64,000 bases of DNA from Rhodeus uyekii (taxonomy: Eukaryota > Chordata > Actinopteri > Cypriniformes > Acheilognathidae), in NCBI GenBank assembly GCA_037043235.1, contig JAWRVZ010000093.1:1658501-1722500 (forward strand), given 5' to 3'. Below the pieces are notes generated by a model that did not search any database, was not told the origin of the DNA, and worked only from the letters and a program-made list of their open reading frames with translations. This document shows, piece after piece, positions 1-12,205 of the stretch (the first letter of the stretch is position 1; every line of letters begins with the position of its first letter). Position numbers and translations under genes: made by a program.

Positions 1-118
1 TTTGGGTGAACTATATCTTTAAATGCACTGCATTCATTATGTCTAGGTTAGACTTCATTCAGCTCCCAAGTATTGTCCCCAAGGATGTGTTCAATAAGGG
101 CTTTGCAGACAGTCCTAC
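1..118 (-). other. tenm4: Start of intron downstream of the 119-291 exon
   Basis: This is intronic sequence following the donor GTAGGACT of the adjacent exon. The next teneurin exon lies outside the window. Nothing else is recognisable here. Confidence 0.8.
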
Positions 119-291
119 CTTGCATGAGTGTGTAGAAGGTTCCTGAGGCCGAGAGGTTAGTGGTGACTGTGATGTCCTCTTTGTTGGAGCCCTCGGTTTG
201 CACCCGCACAGTGCTGTCTGAATCAGTGCGGTAACTACTCACCCTACCTGTGGGGTAGGTCATGTTTGTCAGACGCCCATAGTTGTCATAC
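119..291 (-). CDS. tenm4: Teneurin-4 exon: YD-shell start
   Basis: Internal coding exon, 173 bp, of the extracellular YD-repeat beta-barrel that forms the large shell of teneurins. The acceptor is CTCCATAG and the donor is G|GTAGGACT. The first base completes a Glu codon left open by the 5829-6706 exon, and the exon then reads YDNYGRLTNMTYPTG and ends at NLSASGTFYTLMQ plus one base. YDxxGRLT is a canonical YD-type repeat. NMT and NLS are potential N-glycosylation sites. The NLSASGTFYTLMQ end is closest to teneurin-4; I recall teneurin-2 and -3 as having NLSS plus different residues. Phase is 2 in and 1 out. This is the last coding exon in gene order within the window; the remainder of the shell and the C-terminal domain lie beyond position 1. 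Confidence 0.93.
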
Positions 292-1062
292 CTATGGAGA
301 TGGAGAGAACAGGGAAGGAGTGTGAAGAAAGATGGCTCAACTGGTCGTTAATGAGACCAACTGTGGCTTTCAATTGAATGCAGGACTGGGTTTCTAATAA
401 GGAACTGTCAAAGTGAGTTGTACAGGCAAGAGAAAGGAAAATGTAGAAACTGTAGAAAATAATATTTTGGACTAAAACGGAAAAAGGTTGAAAGTTCTTT
501 CTCGCTTTTTGGAATTGGTTACCACAGATTTTTCTGGTTCCCTCTGCTCACGCAAGTACAGTACCACAAAAATAATACTTCAATTTTAATATTTGAAACT
601 GGGCTTGAAAACTATGAAATCTATCTTCTAGGTTCCCAATTTTCCCAACAGCCCTTTTGGATTTGGATGTAGCACTCATGGATTTTGAGTGCTTAGATTT
701 AAAAGGCTCTTTTTTTTTTTTTTTTTTTACTGTACTTGTGATCGTTTCCTCTTATAATTTACCCAAAAGTATTTTGACACCGCGGATTGCCAGTTGAAGG
801 ATAACACAGGGTTTTGCAGCCATGGAAGCCGGCAAATAAATGGGTCAGAGATCACACATTTAACCCGACTTAAAAAAGCCTCAGCATCCATCTAACATGC
901 TCCTTGATCAGATGAATATTAAAACATGGATAAATGAACACATCAGCTTACACTCTAAGGCTCACCACCTTTCATTGTCAATTGCACTTGCTCCAATCTG
1001 GCAACCCATGTGAGGAGGTTGAACCCATTTCAACCACTAGCTGTCAATATTACATACTGCAC

Positions 1063-1160
1063 CTTTCAAGGAATAGTTCACCCACAAATGACAATTCCGT
1101 CATTATTAACTCACCCAAAACTCATTTGACTTTCTTTAGTGGAACACAAGAAGGTACTTT
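1063..1160 (+). mobile_element. Fragment of cyprinid-type MITE
   Basis: The stretch begins GGAATAGTTCACCCAC and continues with a TCATTATTAACTCA-type segment, which resembles the left end of the complete element at 25155-25677 (GGGATAGTTCA... TTACTCATCC). The right end is not found, so this is a decayed partial copy. Confidence 0.5.
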
Positions 1161-1631
1161 GAGAAATAACTTTTCCCAATTCAATCTTCAAAATATTTTA
1201 TTCTGTCTTATGCAGTATAAAGTCAGTTATATGAGTTTGGGAAGATATGATGAGAAAATGACAGACATTTCATTTTTGTGTGAGCAATCCCTTAAGAACA
1301 CATCTACTTTGGCGTCAAACCAACCAACCAACGCAAGCAACTATAGAGTCAAATTCCTTGGGCAATCTGAAATGGGCAATCTAAAATTGCTTGGCTATAA
1401 AAACAAAATTGCAATATGACAATCTCACTGAGAGAGTGAACTGAGGGTAGAGTAGGGTAGAAAGAGCCTTTGTCCAAACAGAAGTGACAGCAGCAAGCAG
1501 TCTGCAAAAAAACAAACACTAAGCTCTTCAAAGTTAATATCTGATTAGGTGGAGATGCTTATTTTTTATTTTCCTATGACTTTCACACAATATCACTGGG
1601 GTTCGAATCCAAGATTTCCAGACCATCTAAA

Positions 1632-1740
1632 TCAGTGGTCCCCAACCCCCATTCTGCAGACCGGTACGAAATGGTACCAGGCCGCGGATCGGATTCGCTG
1701 ACCGGTCCGTGGATCAAATATTACCAATTTAAGAAGTGGA
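1632..1740 (+). mobile_element. hAT-like terminal fragment
   Basis: CAGTGGTCCCCAACCC followed by a GC-rich segment with repeated 'accggt/accgg' motifs resembles the terminal inverted repeats of hAT elements found widely in vertebrates. I did not find the opposite terminus. Confidence 0.45.
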
Positions 1741-2586
1741 GTTGAGCGTAATAAAGAGGTGAAAGACAAAAGCTTTGATGAGACTTTCCTTATCAACCTC
1801 CTTCTTCACCATCCAAAATTTCCATATTTTTTGCTGCTCTATTTCTGAAGAAGAAAAGAAAGGTGGTTGGGGGGTGGCAACAAACAGGACTGGATGACTA
1901 CAGTTGACCCACTATGGTTTTGTTCTGTTCATTGGCAAGCAAACTAAATTATCCTGTTTTCCTCTCCTTCTTTGTTCCTTTCCTCCCTATGTTTTTGATT
2001 TGTCAGTCTCCACGTGAGCGCTCTCTCAGCAGGCTGAGTGTGGAGTAAGTGCCGAGTGATTCATCTCGGTGACCAAACATCTCCTTTTAGAGCAGCAGTC
2101 TATTGTAGTCATGGAGAAGGAACAGCGTCAAAGAACCCTGGGATCGGAGTATTGGTCAAGATGTACCACTGAGTCACGGCCGCTGTTCACATTATGTGAC
2201 AAACACGGTAAGAAAGCACTCGCAAACAATCATGTGAATGTCTATATCCATCTGAGTATCTTATTTTTTATATGTTATTTATTTTCAAACACTGTCAAGC
2301 CATTGACAAAACCTGCCATAAAGGTTTGGGATCGGAAGCATCTTATGTGGACCAAGGCTGATTTACTTGATCAATAATAAAGTAACAACAGAAATATTGT
2401 GACATCATTACTTTTTTTTTTTTAATTCCTGTGATGGTAAAGCTGAATTAAAATGATGATTTGCTGTGTAAGAAACGTCATTTACTTACTAACCCAAAGA
2501 TTTGAAATGCTGTGTATTTTTTTTTTTTATCTTTGAATCATGCATAACTTACTGCCATAAAGTAATCATGTAATCCAACAAAAAAG

Positions 2587-3118
2587 TACTGTATTTTCCC
2601 CCATATAAACCGGGGGGTGCGGGTTATATAAGGGTGCGGGCTATATCACAATTTTTTTGCTGTATTTTCTTTCTGTTTTTCTTTCTTGTGAGGGTTGTTG
2701 TCTCTGGCGCTTGTACTCTCACTCTGACAGCTGGTGCTAATAGGCTGTCTGACCTGTCAATCATGCAAGAAGACGTGATTGGCTGTGCTGCCATGAGGGC
2801 GGGCTCTTCTCATCTCATCCGATGATCAACACCTGTAGAAATGCTTCTTAAGGGACGTGCTGCTGCACAGCGGGAGAGACTTCGGTTTCTTTTTGTTCTG
2901 ATTCTGACTTGTTTTTTTATTGTGTGTATTTCGCGCACAAGCACTGTGTACCGAGCCTGAACAGTTATGGATAATTGACGTTACGCGAGCAACATTCGAA
3001 ATTCGAAATATGAAGTTACACAAAAAAGTTCGTTATGCCAACGATTTTTTACACAAAATCCCAAAACCAACGGGCTATGTTAACTGCATCTGCGGGTTAT
3101 ATGCGGGAAAATATGGTA
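2587..3118. mobile_element. Non-autonomous DNA transposon, copy 1
   Basis: Bounded by TACTGTATTTTC on the left and GAAAATATGGTA on the right, which are inverted repeats of each other with one mismatch. The subterminal parts carry repeated 'gcgggttatat' motifs in both orientations. An internal block beginning about 2925 (CGCGCACAAGCACTGTGTAC) is nearly identical to the block at 14484 in the second copy (14403-14708). No transposase is encoded. The family is not identified; it is a MITE-like element present twice in this gene. Confidence 0.7.
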
Positions 3119-4832
3119 ACTGCAGTCTGATTATGAGTATTTTAAATGTAATGTGTAATCTAATTATAAGCATTTCATTTTAGGAATCTGATAACATTTA
3201 ATCAGTTAGTTTCCAGCACTGTCAGCAGGTTTCCTCCAGATCTAAGTAGATGGACATTGTAGCAATTGTCTTTGTTTTGCTTGTACTACTCGCTTTACAG
3301 TGCCTGGCCGATGTAGCATCCGCAGGCGCACACGCTTCACTGGGACTTAATGAATTCAGGTGGCACAGATGATAAACTGCATCTGTCGCACTTCGAAGCG
3401 GGCAGATAAATTGTTTAGGTTGTTCTATTCCAGTGCAGGAAAACAGTGACTTTGACCATCAGATGACAGCTTGACCTTCAAAGCTAATTATGCAAAATAC
3501 TAATGACATTTTACAATATATAAAGAAATGAATAAAAACTCAAACTTATCTTTAAGCTTTCTCTATCATAAAAGATGACCTTGTGTTGGTTAAAGGAATT
3601 GACTGATTGAATTGCTTGGAAAGGAAAAAACAACTATTCTTGATGTTAATTATTATTATTTTTAATTATTGAGTAAATGTGCTTTGCATGCCATTTGTTC
3701 ATTTGGCAAAGGGAGATTATACAAGTTATATGACAGCATGGGATCTAAACAAAGGACAAAAAAGGACTGCTTGAGGCGATGCCACTTATGGCTGGTTATC
3801 TATCAAATATAATGCATTTGTACATTAAAATATACAGCACAAGCAATGCATGTGTGTGAAGTAGTTTTAAATGAGTTTGACCTTTCAAGGTCACATGAAA
3901 GTAAACATGGTTAATGAATATTCAACATAAGTATTAATGTAAACATTTTCAGTTCAGAGGGTCAAGTCAAAATCATTTTCTGTAGTAATAAGGATTTAAT
4001 TTAGTCAATGTGCAATCAGTTACAGGGGAGTAGAGAGTGGGCCTGTAGGCATATCAAAAGTTTTTAACTGGTAATTTGATTAAAATGGAAAGCTTGAATA
4101 GCTGTTAACTTTACATTAGCAGGTGGGAATTACATTACGTTCCTGGGTTATGCCTGTGCTTACTCCTGACTACATGCAATTACAAGTTATAAAAACAGGA
4201 CTAATCCCAAGAAAAAACCCAGATGGAGCAGTGCATATGTGCCATTGGTCAACACTGATCAATTTAATCTATTTAATGCTAATTGTTTTCTTTTTTATAA
4301 TTACTTGATAATTTGTTAAATTGTGTGAATGTGTAAAGAAATCAAGCGTTTGAACTATAGGAACAGGAACACCACTGTCTCAAATACTCCTGAACCCAAT
4401 TACCTTACAGCAAATGACTGAAGTCCAATAAACCACTGAGACCTCGTGAACGCTTGACTGTATTTACTGTAACATGACCCACAGCCAACCAAGACCTTTG
4501 CAATTACACTGCGCAGGAGCAAATTTAGCTTCCAGTAGCCGAGTGAACCGGTGATGTGAAGTACGCAGAGATGAATGTGAATCTTTGTGGGCTGCCAAAG
4601 ACAGATCATCTTTTAGCTTCAATATGCATTAAAAAAAAACAATTGTGACATTGTTGATATTGAAAATGAAGCCACTTCTTAAAATTAGTAATTACCCTTA
4701 AACGTTGCATTTTAATGAATATATAAATGTATTAATTTAAAATGTATAAATATATTTATTTATATAAATATAATTACATATATTATCATTATAAATGTAA
4801 AATTATGTAAAATTACCAACATTCATGTATAT

Positions 4833-4861
4833 ATGAATATACTGTATTGTACATAAATGTG

Positions 4862-4906
<45 letters not shown>

Positions 4907-4962
4907 GTATGTGTATATATGTGTATATACACACACATTTATGTACAATACAGTATATTCAT
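4833..4962. repeat. Perfect 30-bp inverted repeat around AT-rich loop
   Basis: Arm 4833-4862 begins ATGAATATACTGTATTGTAC. Arm 4933-4962 is its exact reverse complement over 30 bp. The 70-bp spacer is (AT)n/GT-rich and would itself pair imperfectly, so the whole could form a long hairpin. Confidence 0.85.
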
Positions 4963-5105
4963 GTATATAAAATAACTTACTGCATATACAAGTTATATAT
5001 AAACTATATAAAATAACTTTATACTTACTATAAAATTATATAGGATTATATATTTGTAGATATTTTATTTGTGTATTATATGTAATTATTATAAGTATAC
5101 ATACA

Positions 5106-5108
<3 letters not shown>

Positions 5109-5157
<49 letters not shown>

Positions 5158-5169
5158 TGGATAAAAACT

Positions 5170-5232
<63 letters not shown>
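5109..5232. repeat. (GA)n and (TA)n microsatellites
   Basis: A (GA)n run at about 5109-5151 is followed by a (TA)n run of about 30 units at 5171-5232. A further (TA)n run lies at about 4864-4900. Confidence 0.95.
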
Positions 5233-5235
<3 letters not shown>

Positions 5236-5331
5236 AAAATCTAAATAACAATTTCATTAATTAAATGATGAGATTATATAGGATTATCAATATTGAAATT
5301 CTTTACATGTAAATGTAGATATTTAATTTGT

Positions 5332-5407
5332 GTATAGAGAGAGAGAGAGATATGTGTAACATATATATATATATATACATACGTATACACACACACACAC
5401 GCACACG

Positions 5408-5497
<90 letters not shown>

Positions 5498-5550
5498 CGT
5501 ATACACACACACACACGCACATATACATATATATATATATATATACACAC

Positions 5551-5609
<59 letters not shown>

Positions 5610-5719
5610 TACATATACATACATACATACATACATACATACATACATACATACATACATACATACATACATACATACATACATACATACATACATACAT
5701 ACATACATACATACATACA

Positions 5720-5809
<90 letters not shown>

Positions 5810-5814
5810 CACAC
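5332..5814. repeat. Compound AT / AC / ACAT microsatellite next to a donor site
   Basis: Nearly 480 bp of alternating (AT)n, (AC)n and (ACAT)n. The longest pure block is about 33 units of a 4-bp ACAT-type repeat at about 5616-5747. The array ends about 14 bp from the donor GTGAGTAT (5821-5828) of the 878-bp teneurin exon, so the transcribed intron begins almost directly with it. Long open frames across it (tyrosine/isoleucine and MYVC repeats) are artefacts of the repeat period. Confidence 0.95.
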
Positions 5815-5828
5815 TCCATTATACTCAC

Positions 5829-6706
5829 TCGTAGAAGGTAGTCCATCCGTCTTCATTGCTCTTGGTGGCCAGCAGACCAGAGCTTCCATGATAGGTCATC
5901 ATGGCAATCTCTTGACCCTGGGCAGCAACACTCTTCAGCGCATTATTAGTTCCAATAGTGAACCAGAACGTCTGGCCATCAGGACCCATCAGCCAGAGCG
6001 GCAATCCCGTTGTGTCTCTCCGAATGGTCACTTTGTTCTTATTCTTGTCCGTGATGCTGCTAAGGTCACCCTCGCCAGAGTAAGTCAGGTTGTACAGGTA
6101 GTCTCCAGTGGTCAGGCTCTGAGTGTAGATGTGACTACTGTTCACATCAAACAGGTAGAGTTCGTCGTCAATCGGTGAAGAAACCTCATACATGTTGAGC
6201 GGATTGAGAAATGCTTTATTCCTCCTGACATATCGTATACGTATGTTACCCAGGTCAGCGATGAAGAGCTCTCCGTCGGGTGAAACCGCCAGTGAAGAGG
6301 GTGCGTTTAGCTTGGCGTCTTTGGCGTAGCCGTCGTCACCCGAATAGCAGTCGCAGTTAGCGTCGTTCTTGCAGTCGCAGCCACTGGGGGCACCGGCGAC
6401 CAGAGAGATCTCCCCATTCGTTGAGACCTGTCGGACACGGTTGATCTTTTTCTCATCAGACTCTGCGATGTAAAGCAAGCCGTTGTGGGAGACGGCGAGA
6501 GCGTTGGCGGATTCCAAGGTGGCGTGGATTGCGACTTTGCTGACGAGAAAGTGATCCAGGCCGGGTACCTGGCAGTGCATCGGCCTCCCTGCCACAATCC
6601 TCACTTGATGGTTCTCTGAGATCTGCAGGACTACGTTGTTGTCCAGCACATAAAGGGAATTGTCCATCGGGCTGACGGCCAGGTCAGTGGGCCATTCAAG
6701 ACGCAC
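5829..6706 (-). CDS. tenm4: Teneurin-4 exon: NHL propeller end and YD-shell start
   Basis: The largest exon in the window, 878 bp (292 codons plus 2 bases). The acceptor CATATCCCATAG precedes GTG CGT CTT; the exon opens VRLEWPTDLAVSPMDNSLYV in phase 0 and ends GWTTFYE with donor GA|GTGAGT. It encodes the last NHL beta-propeller blades (NNVVLQISENHQVRIVAG, LAVSHNGLLYIAE, SSLAVSPDGELFIADLG) with the CDCKNDANCDC disulfide-rich loop, and the start of the YD shell (ELYLFD, GDYLYNLTYSGEGDL, TGLLATKSxExGWTTF-type motifs). NSS and NLT are potential glycosylation sites. The first Met codon is not a start; the reading enters from upstream. Wording such as GAPSGCDCKNDANCDC and SSPIDxELYLFD favours teneurin-4. 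Confidence 0.97.
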
Positions 6707-7256
6707 CTATGGGATATGGGGGAGAAGAAAATAATTAAATAACGCTAGTTATGCACTGACATTATTTTTCCCCCCTGAAACCAAAATTAAAGTTTTCATT
6801 TGGCTGAAAGTTTTTCAATTGTTTTTCAATCAGTTGTTAAGTTTAAGTTTATTAAATAGCCTAATAAACACTGAAATACATTTTAATTGCACATAAGGAA
6901 GATTTACAGGAGGAAGATGCTCCAAATGGCAATTGAACGTCTAAAAGTATCTTTATTTTATGATTTCTTAGAGGAGTACATCATCTTTGTCAATGAAAAA
7001 TGCAGGTTTGCTCTCGCTTCTTGACGATGGACGCTTCCCCTCAGCACAAGTTGGGTATCGTTTTAAAATAGCATTACACTTTTGTGAATATTCATAGCAA
7101 ATTCTCGATAGCAGAGAAACGTGAATGAAACTCGAACCAAATGATCTTACTCATGCTGACTGAAAATATGCCTTTCCAATAAAAACATATGCACAGAGTT
7201 ACAGTATTTCAAAATATGTGGCGAGTATTCCCGCAAACATTATCTGTTATGTCTTG

Positions 7257-7775
7257 AGTGAATAATAATATAATAATAATAATAATTCATTACATTTATA
7301 TAGCGCTTTATCAAAGTCTCTCAAAGTCGCTTTACATGGAAGGGGGAATCTCCTCAACCGCCACTAGAGTGCAGCATCCACCTGGATGATGCGACGGCAG
7401 CCATATTGCGCCAGAACGCTCACCACAAACTAGCTTTTTTTATTGGTGGAGAGGAGACAGAGTGATGATGCAGCCAATCAGAGAAAGGGGATGGTTAGGA
7501 AGCTATGATGGACATATTTGGCCAGAATGCCAGGGTTACACCCCTACTCTTGCGAAAGACATCCTGGGATTTTTAATGACCACAGAGAGTCAGGACCTCG
7601 GTTTATCGTCTCATCCGAATGACGGTGCTCATTTCAGTACAGTGTCCCCGTCACTATACTGGGGCGGTAGGACTCACATAGACCAGAGGGTGAGCACCCC
7701 CTGCTGGCCTCCTAACACCACTTCCAGCAGCAATCAGTCTCCCATCCAGGAAAAGACCACACACAACCCCGCTTA
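7257..7775 (-). mobile_element. SINE-like element with L2-type tail
   Basis: In minus orientation the element ends GCGCTATATAAATGTAATG followed by (ATT)n, the conserved stem-loop tail of L2-clade elements. The body contains the CTAGTGGCGGTTGAGGAGAT and CCGAGGTCCTGACTCTCTG motifs shared with the inverted copy at 12206-12602. Confidence 0.75.
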
Positions 7776-8374
7776 GCTTTTGTGAGCAACCAGTCGTAGG
7801 CTAGAGGGTGACATTGCTGCCGGAATGTTTGGTTAACTGTTGGGGAAAACATCTCATATTAAATCCGTGTGGTACTGTAGGCCAGTAGGTCTCGCATATA
7901 GATTGTTTGTTTAATTTGTTAACCAAACAATTGAGGTATCATGGGAAAAATAAGTTTAGTATATATTTATCCCATAGATATTTGATTTTGTCTTTGGTGA
8001 ATGCCAAATTTGGTGTTACTACCAGGGATTTTAAGGTATGGTTGCTAGGTGGTTCTGTTTTGAAATCTGAAATCGACTTTAAACAGGTGTTGCACTTTCA
8101 TTTATTGTACATTTATCGGTACTTTAATTATTATTATTTTTTAAATAGAGAATGTGACAATAACTCATTGTGACTCATTTTGCTAGCATAGACCACAAAT
8201 ATTAGTTGTTATAATATAAATGGTGCATGTAATAACTTTTCATGATGGATTTATTCAAAAATACATTAAATACCAAAAAACAGGTTCAGTAAAAATGAAT
8301 GCTGTCAGATCAATTAATTACATCTAACATAAACGTTTTCAAAATACACAGTGTATATATACACATCTAGTGTT

Positions 8375-8456
8375 GGTTGAGGAGATTAAAGCGCTTTGAG
8401 TGTCTATGATAAAGCGCTATATAAATGTAATTAATTATTATTATTATTATTATCTA
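8375..8456 (+). mobile_element. L2-type 3' tail fragment
   Basis: GGTTGAGGAGATTAAAGCGC followed by AAAGCGCTATATAAATGTAA and an (ATT)n run. Only the terminal part of the family found at 7257 and 12206 is present. Confidence 0.7.
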
Positions 8457-9260
8457 TTAAGGCTATTTTATGTACCTCTGTAATTTCATATATTTATAGT
8501 GTATATTGTGTATGTGTACTGTTAACGGTTAAGTATGTCATAGTATATTATGTATACTGGGTATTCTAATTGAATATTGTGGATGTCATCTGTATATTGT
8601 CTGCAAGCATGTGAAATTGTACATTGTCTGTGTGTAATTGTATTCTGGCGCACACTCTCAAGAATGTCTCTCATCATGGCACATGTGCTGTTAGTGATGT
8701 GACAAAACTGATTCTGTTTCTAACATGACATTGTTTACAAGCTGTTTTATTGATGTCTTTCCACACTTGAAACACTGATTACATGAGACGGGTTTACATG
8801 ATCAGTCGCAAACCCGATTCATTCATTCGTAAGAATTCATATGATGTGAATTAACTGTTAAATGTAAGATTTTTAGACAAAGAGAGAAAGATTGTAGACC
8901 GTTAGTAAATCTTACGAAAACGTATGAACACGTTTCTACAGAATCATATAAATTAGCCACTAATTTGTCGAAAAATAGTAAAATAGTACGAATTGTGAGA
9001 TTGTGTTTGTACAGATCCCGCTGAAGGCACTGAGCCATTGGTTTGAATTTAAAATCTGACATTTGAAAGCTGAGACTGTTTATATAATAAGTAACAAAGC
9101 ACAAAACCTATTGCGATTATTGGATGTTAGATAAGATAAGATAAACCTTTATTCGTCCCACAATGGGGAGATTTCTCTGTTCCAGCAGCAATTTTTACAG
9201 TATGTTACAAACATAAATAATATACATATGTATATACATAATATACAGTATAATATACAG

Positions 9261-9263
<3 letters not shown>

Positions 9264-9323
<60 letters not shown>
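9264..9323. repeat. (TA)n microsatellite
   Basis: About 30 TA units, preceded by diverged 'atacagtata' repeats. Confidence 0.95.
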
Positions 9324-9326
<3 letters not shown>

Positions 9327-10704
9327 GACAGAGTCAAATCAAGTCACTCTAAATAAACATCACTGTTTCGGTCAATGATTTGAAACCAAAAATTCATTTC
9401 TGGCTGAATATTTTGAGTTGCAATTTCATTGCATCACTAAATGAAATAATGTGACACAGAATATATTTTGTGTCTGAAAAGACATTTGTGAAGGCAAGAA
9501 CTGAAAACCAAAATACCAGACATCAATCATGGAAAAACAAATATGAAGGTCTGAATAGGTCGAAACTACCTCAGAACACAAAAGGTTCCTTAATCATCTG
9601 ATAAACATGAAAGTTAAAAAAGGGAAGTTGAATTGAGAAAAGAAAAGAAAGTGATCAGAATTAAACCATCGTGGTGTGGAGGAAATGGACGCATGGACTA
9701 ACAAAACAACATAAGTATGTGTCACCCCTCCACATTGATGTCTTTTTCTAGCTTTCGGTTATTAATTTCATAATGGAAAGAAACTGCAGCAGGGGAACGG
9801 GACCTTTGAAACAAAATGTAGCACACTTATCAAACAGAACCGCTGCCTCCTGCCTGGCTGCCTAAATGATGGCTTACTGTTCTGAAAATAATGCAGCAGG
9901 CTTTTAACACAAAAATTATTGAATCTGGTGAATTTGCACAGACCCTCTCTTCACTAGGGGACCGTAATCTCTCTCTTAGGGGCGGCAAAGGAAGAGTTTT
10001 ATTTCAATGGTGTTCTTGGCACACTAACAAGGCTGGCTGATTAAAAGATGCTTTTAATGCACTCGGAGAACAGAGAAAAAGCTACCAAGCTGAGCTTGAT
10101 ATTAAAAGTATTATATAAAAGTAGCAAACTAATCTGGAGCTGTCGACTTGTCAGTTTTTATGGAGCAGGGAGAAAAGCTACAGAAATAACATGACTAATG
10201 CAGCGCATTCAAACTTTCTCATAATAGATTCATAAATATGAAAATTGAAGAGACAAAAAAAAGTTATTCTGACATTTTCTCAGAGACAGATGTGCAAACA
10301 GATGTGACATTTCCCACAAACTTCATTTTAAAGACTCAGACATTTACTTAAGAATAAAGTATAATTCAGCGTTATTACTCAGAAATTCTCTTTCATCCAT
10401 TAATTCAACATACCTAGAAAACATGAATCATTCAGAGCTGAACAATGGACTTTCAGTGAGGAGTAATATTTCTGCATGAAGCAGACGGTTACAGTACTGG
10501 ACAGTTTATTACTGGGCTTACTTTCTTAAAAGAGGCATTTGTGAAAGTGAAAAATGGAGGCACTTCAAAGATTCTGTATTCTTAAGCCTAAAACCTAGAT
10601 AAATATTAACAATATGCCGTTAAATAACGTTTTTTTTTTTTTTTACGCAAGTTCATTTATATTTACTTATTACTTATTTTACACACATATACACACACAC
10701 ACAC

Positions 10705-10705
<1 letters not shown>

Positions 10706-10736
<31 letters not shown>
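10706..10736. repeat. Short (TA)n microsatellite
   Basis: A pure TA run preceded by (AC)n at about 10682-10704. Confidence 0.9.
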
Positions 10737-10741
<5 letters not shown>

Positions 10742-11705
10742 CTAAGACACATAAGTGTATGTACATACATGCACGCACAAACACACACACATGCATAGAC
10801 CATTCATTCTGGTATTCAATGTACATAAACCTAGATAACTGTGAAAAGTATGCATCTCGGCAACAACCAATAACAATACATGACCTAAAAAATGCATTGG
10901 AAAATAGCAATAAATATAAATGAAGGAACCAGAAAGGGATAACTCTTAAAAAAAGCAGGGGCACGCCATTTACTGCAGTTGGTCTCACAAGCACATATAT
11001 TTCAGTGACCAAAAAAGATTCTGGACTGTCCGATAAGTCCTCAACAACATAAAACATAGCACTCAATACAGCACTCTGCCCTCATTCCTGGAAATGATGC
11101 CCGCAGCCTCAACTGATCTATATCAAACTGCCTCATAGATGCTGGTCTGCAGTAATCTTTTGGCCACAGCCACTGCCATGGCTTAAGTAGCACCAAGGAT
11201 TGATTTTAAGATACGATTAAGTCCCAGTAAGACCCGAAGAAAGAAGACTCTCACTGCCTAACTGAGTCACTGTGTTCTGTTCGATATTGGTCAGTGATAT
11301 CTCCCCCGAGCTGAAGCCTATAACACACACATGCGACATGATACCAAGATATCATACCCAAGGCAGAAGGATTAATATAATAAGACAAATCATGGTGCAG
11401 CAGTGAAGAAGTGGAGGTGGAGATGAATAGGCCTTAACCAAAACCGAATGCCAAACTATCTTATTTAAAGTCAGTATGAACTGTATTCGAAACTCAATAC
11501 TTTATATAATAGAGGTTCCAAAAAACAGTTTTACAACAATGACAAAGAAAATTTTTTAGTTCCCTAAAGAGCCTTTCAGTGATCAATTCTTACAGGAAAC
11601 ATATATTTCTTAGTGTGAGGAACAGTACCTTGTTGAGCATATTCTGGAAAGCATTGCATTCGGTTTAAAATGGTTACTTCTTTCATCTTTACTTCTTTCA
11701 TTTTC

Positions 11706-12001
11706 AAACGTGCTGAGCAACACGAGAATTAATCTCATTGGTTCTTGCTGAAGCTCAAACGTGATGCGTAACACGAGAATGAACCTCATTGGTTCTTGCT
11801 GAAGCTCAAACGTGATGCGTAACACGAGAATGAACCTCATTGGTTCTTGCTGAAGCTCAAACGTGATGCGTAACACGAGAATGAACCTCATTGGTTCTTG
11901 CTGAAGCTCAAACGTGATGCGTAACACGAGAATGAACCTCATTGGTTCTTGCTGAAGCTCAAACGTGATGCGTAACACAAGAATGAACCTCACTGGCTCT
12001 T
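11706..12001. repeat. 51-bp minisatellite, six copies
   Basis: Copies start at 11706, 11757, 11808, 11859, 11910 and 11961, each opening AAACGTG. The four internal copies are identical to each other as read; the first differs at several bases and the last is diverged and incomplete. Because 51 is a multiple of 3 with no stop in one minus frame, it yields an apparent 17-residue repeat protein, which I regard as an artefact. Confidence 0.92.
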
Positions 12002-12205
12002 ACACATGAAGTGAACGTTTGAGCATCCATTTAACATTTATGAATGTTTATAGGTGAAAATCCTAATTTAAATCTATTCATCATATAAAGAGATTGAGTC
12101 TCTTCAAGGAACTTTTTGAAGCGTCAAAGTGGTAGTTGCTTAGCTGTCATATGGAAATACAGAAATTTCTTGGATCTTTATTTGCGTTCCAAAGATAAGT
12201 GAGTA

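Larger units (their letters stand above)
292..5828 (-). other. tenm4: Intron, 5537 bp, rich in repeats
   Basis: Lies between the 5829-6706 and 119-291 exons. It carries DNA-transposon fragments (about 1063, 1632 and 2587-3118), a 30-bp perfect inverted repeat (4833-4962) and a microsatellite cluster (4864-5814) that ends about 14 bp from the upstream exon's donor. I recognise nothing in 300-1060, 1740-2580 or 3120-4800 beyond AT-rich unique-looking sequence. Confidence 0.85.

Noticed and set aside
934..1419. 161-codon plus-strand frame
   Set aside because: Includes part of a dispersed MITE fragment; low-complexity composition and no family recognised.
1590..1612. GGGGTTCGAATCCAAGAT as a tRNA B-box
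   Set aside because: No A-box or cloverleaf can be drawn around it; an isolated match.
5274..5889. Long open frames rich in Tyr/Ile and MYVC repeats, on both strands
   Set aside because: They are translations of AT, AC and ACAT microsatellites, which lack stops by period.
6307..6597. 96-codon frame inside the large exon
   Set aside because: Alternative-frame shadow of the NHL coding sequence.
11610..11993. 127-codon frame with 17-residue repeats
   Set aside because: A 51-bp minisatellite divisible by three; no homology and repeat identity at DNA level explains it.
11706..12001. CRISPR-like direct repeats
   Set aside because: Units are contiguous without unique spacers, in a vertebrate intron; it is a minisatellite.
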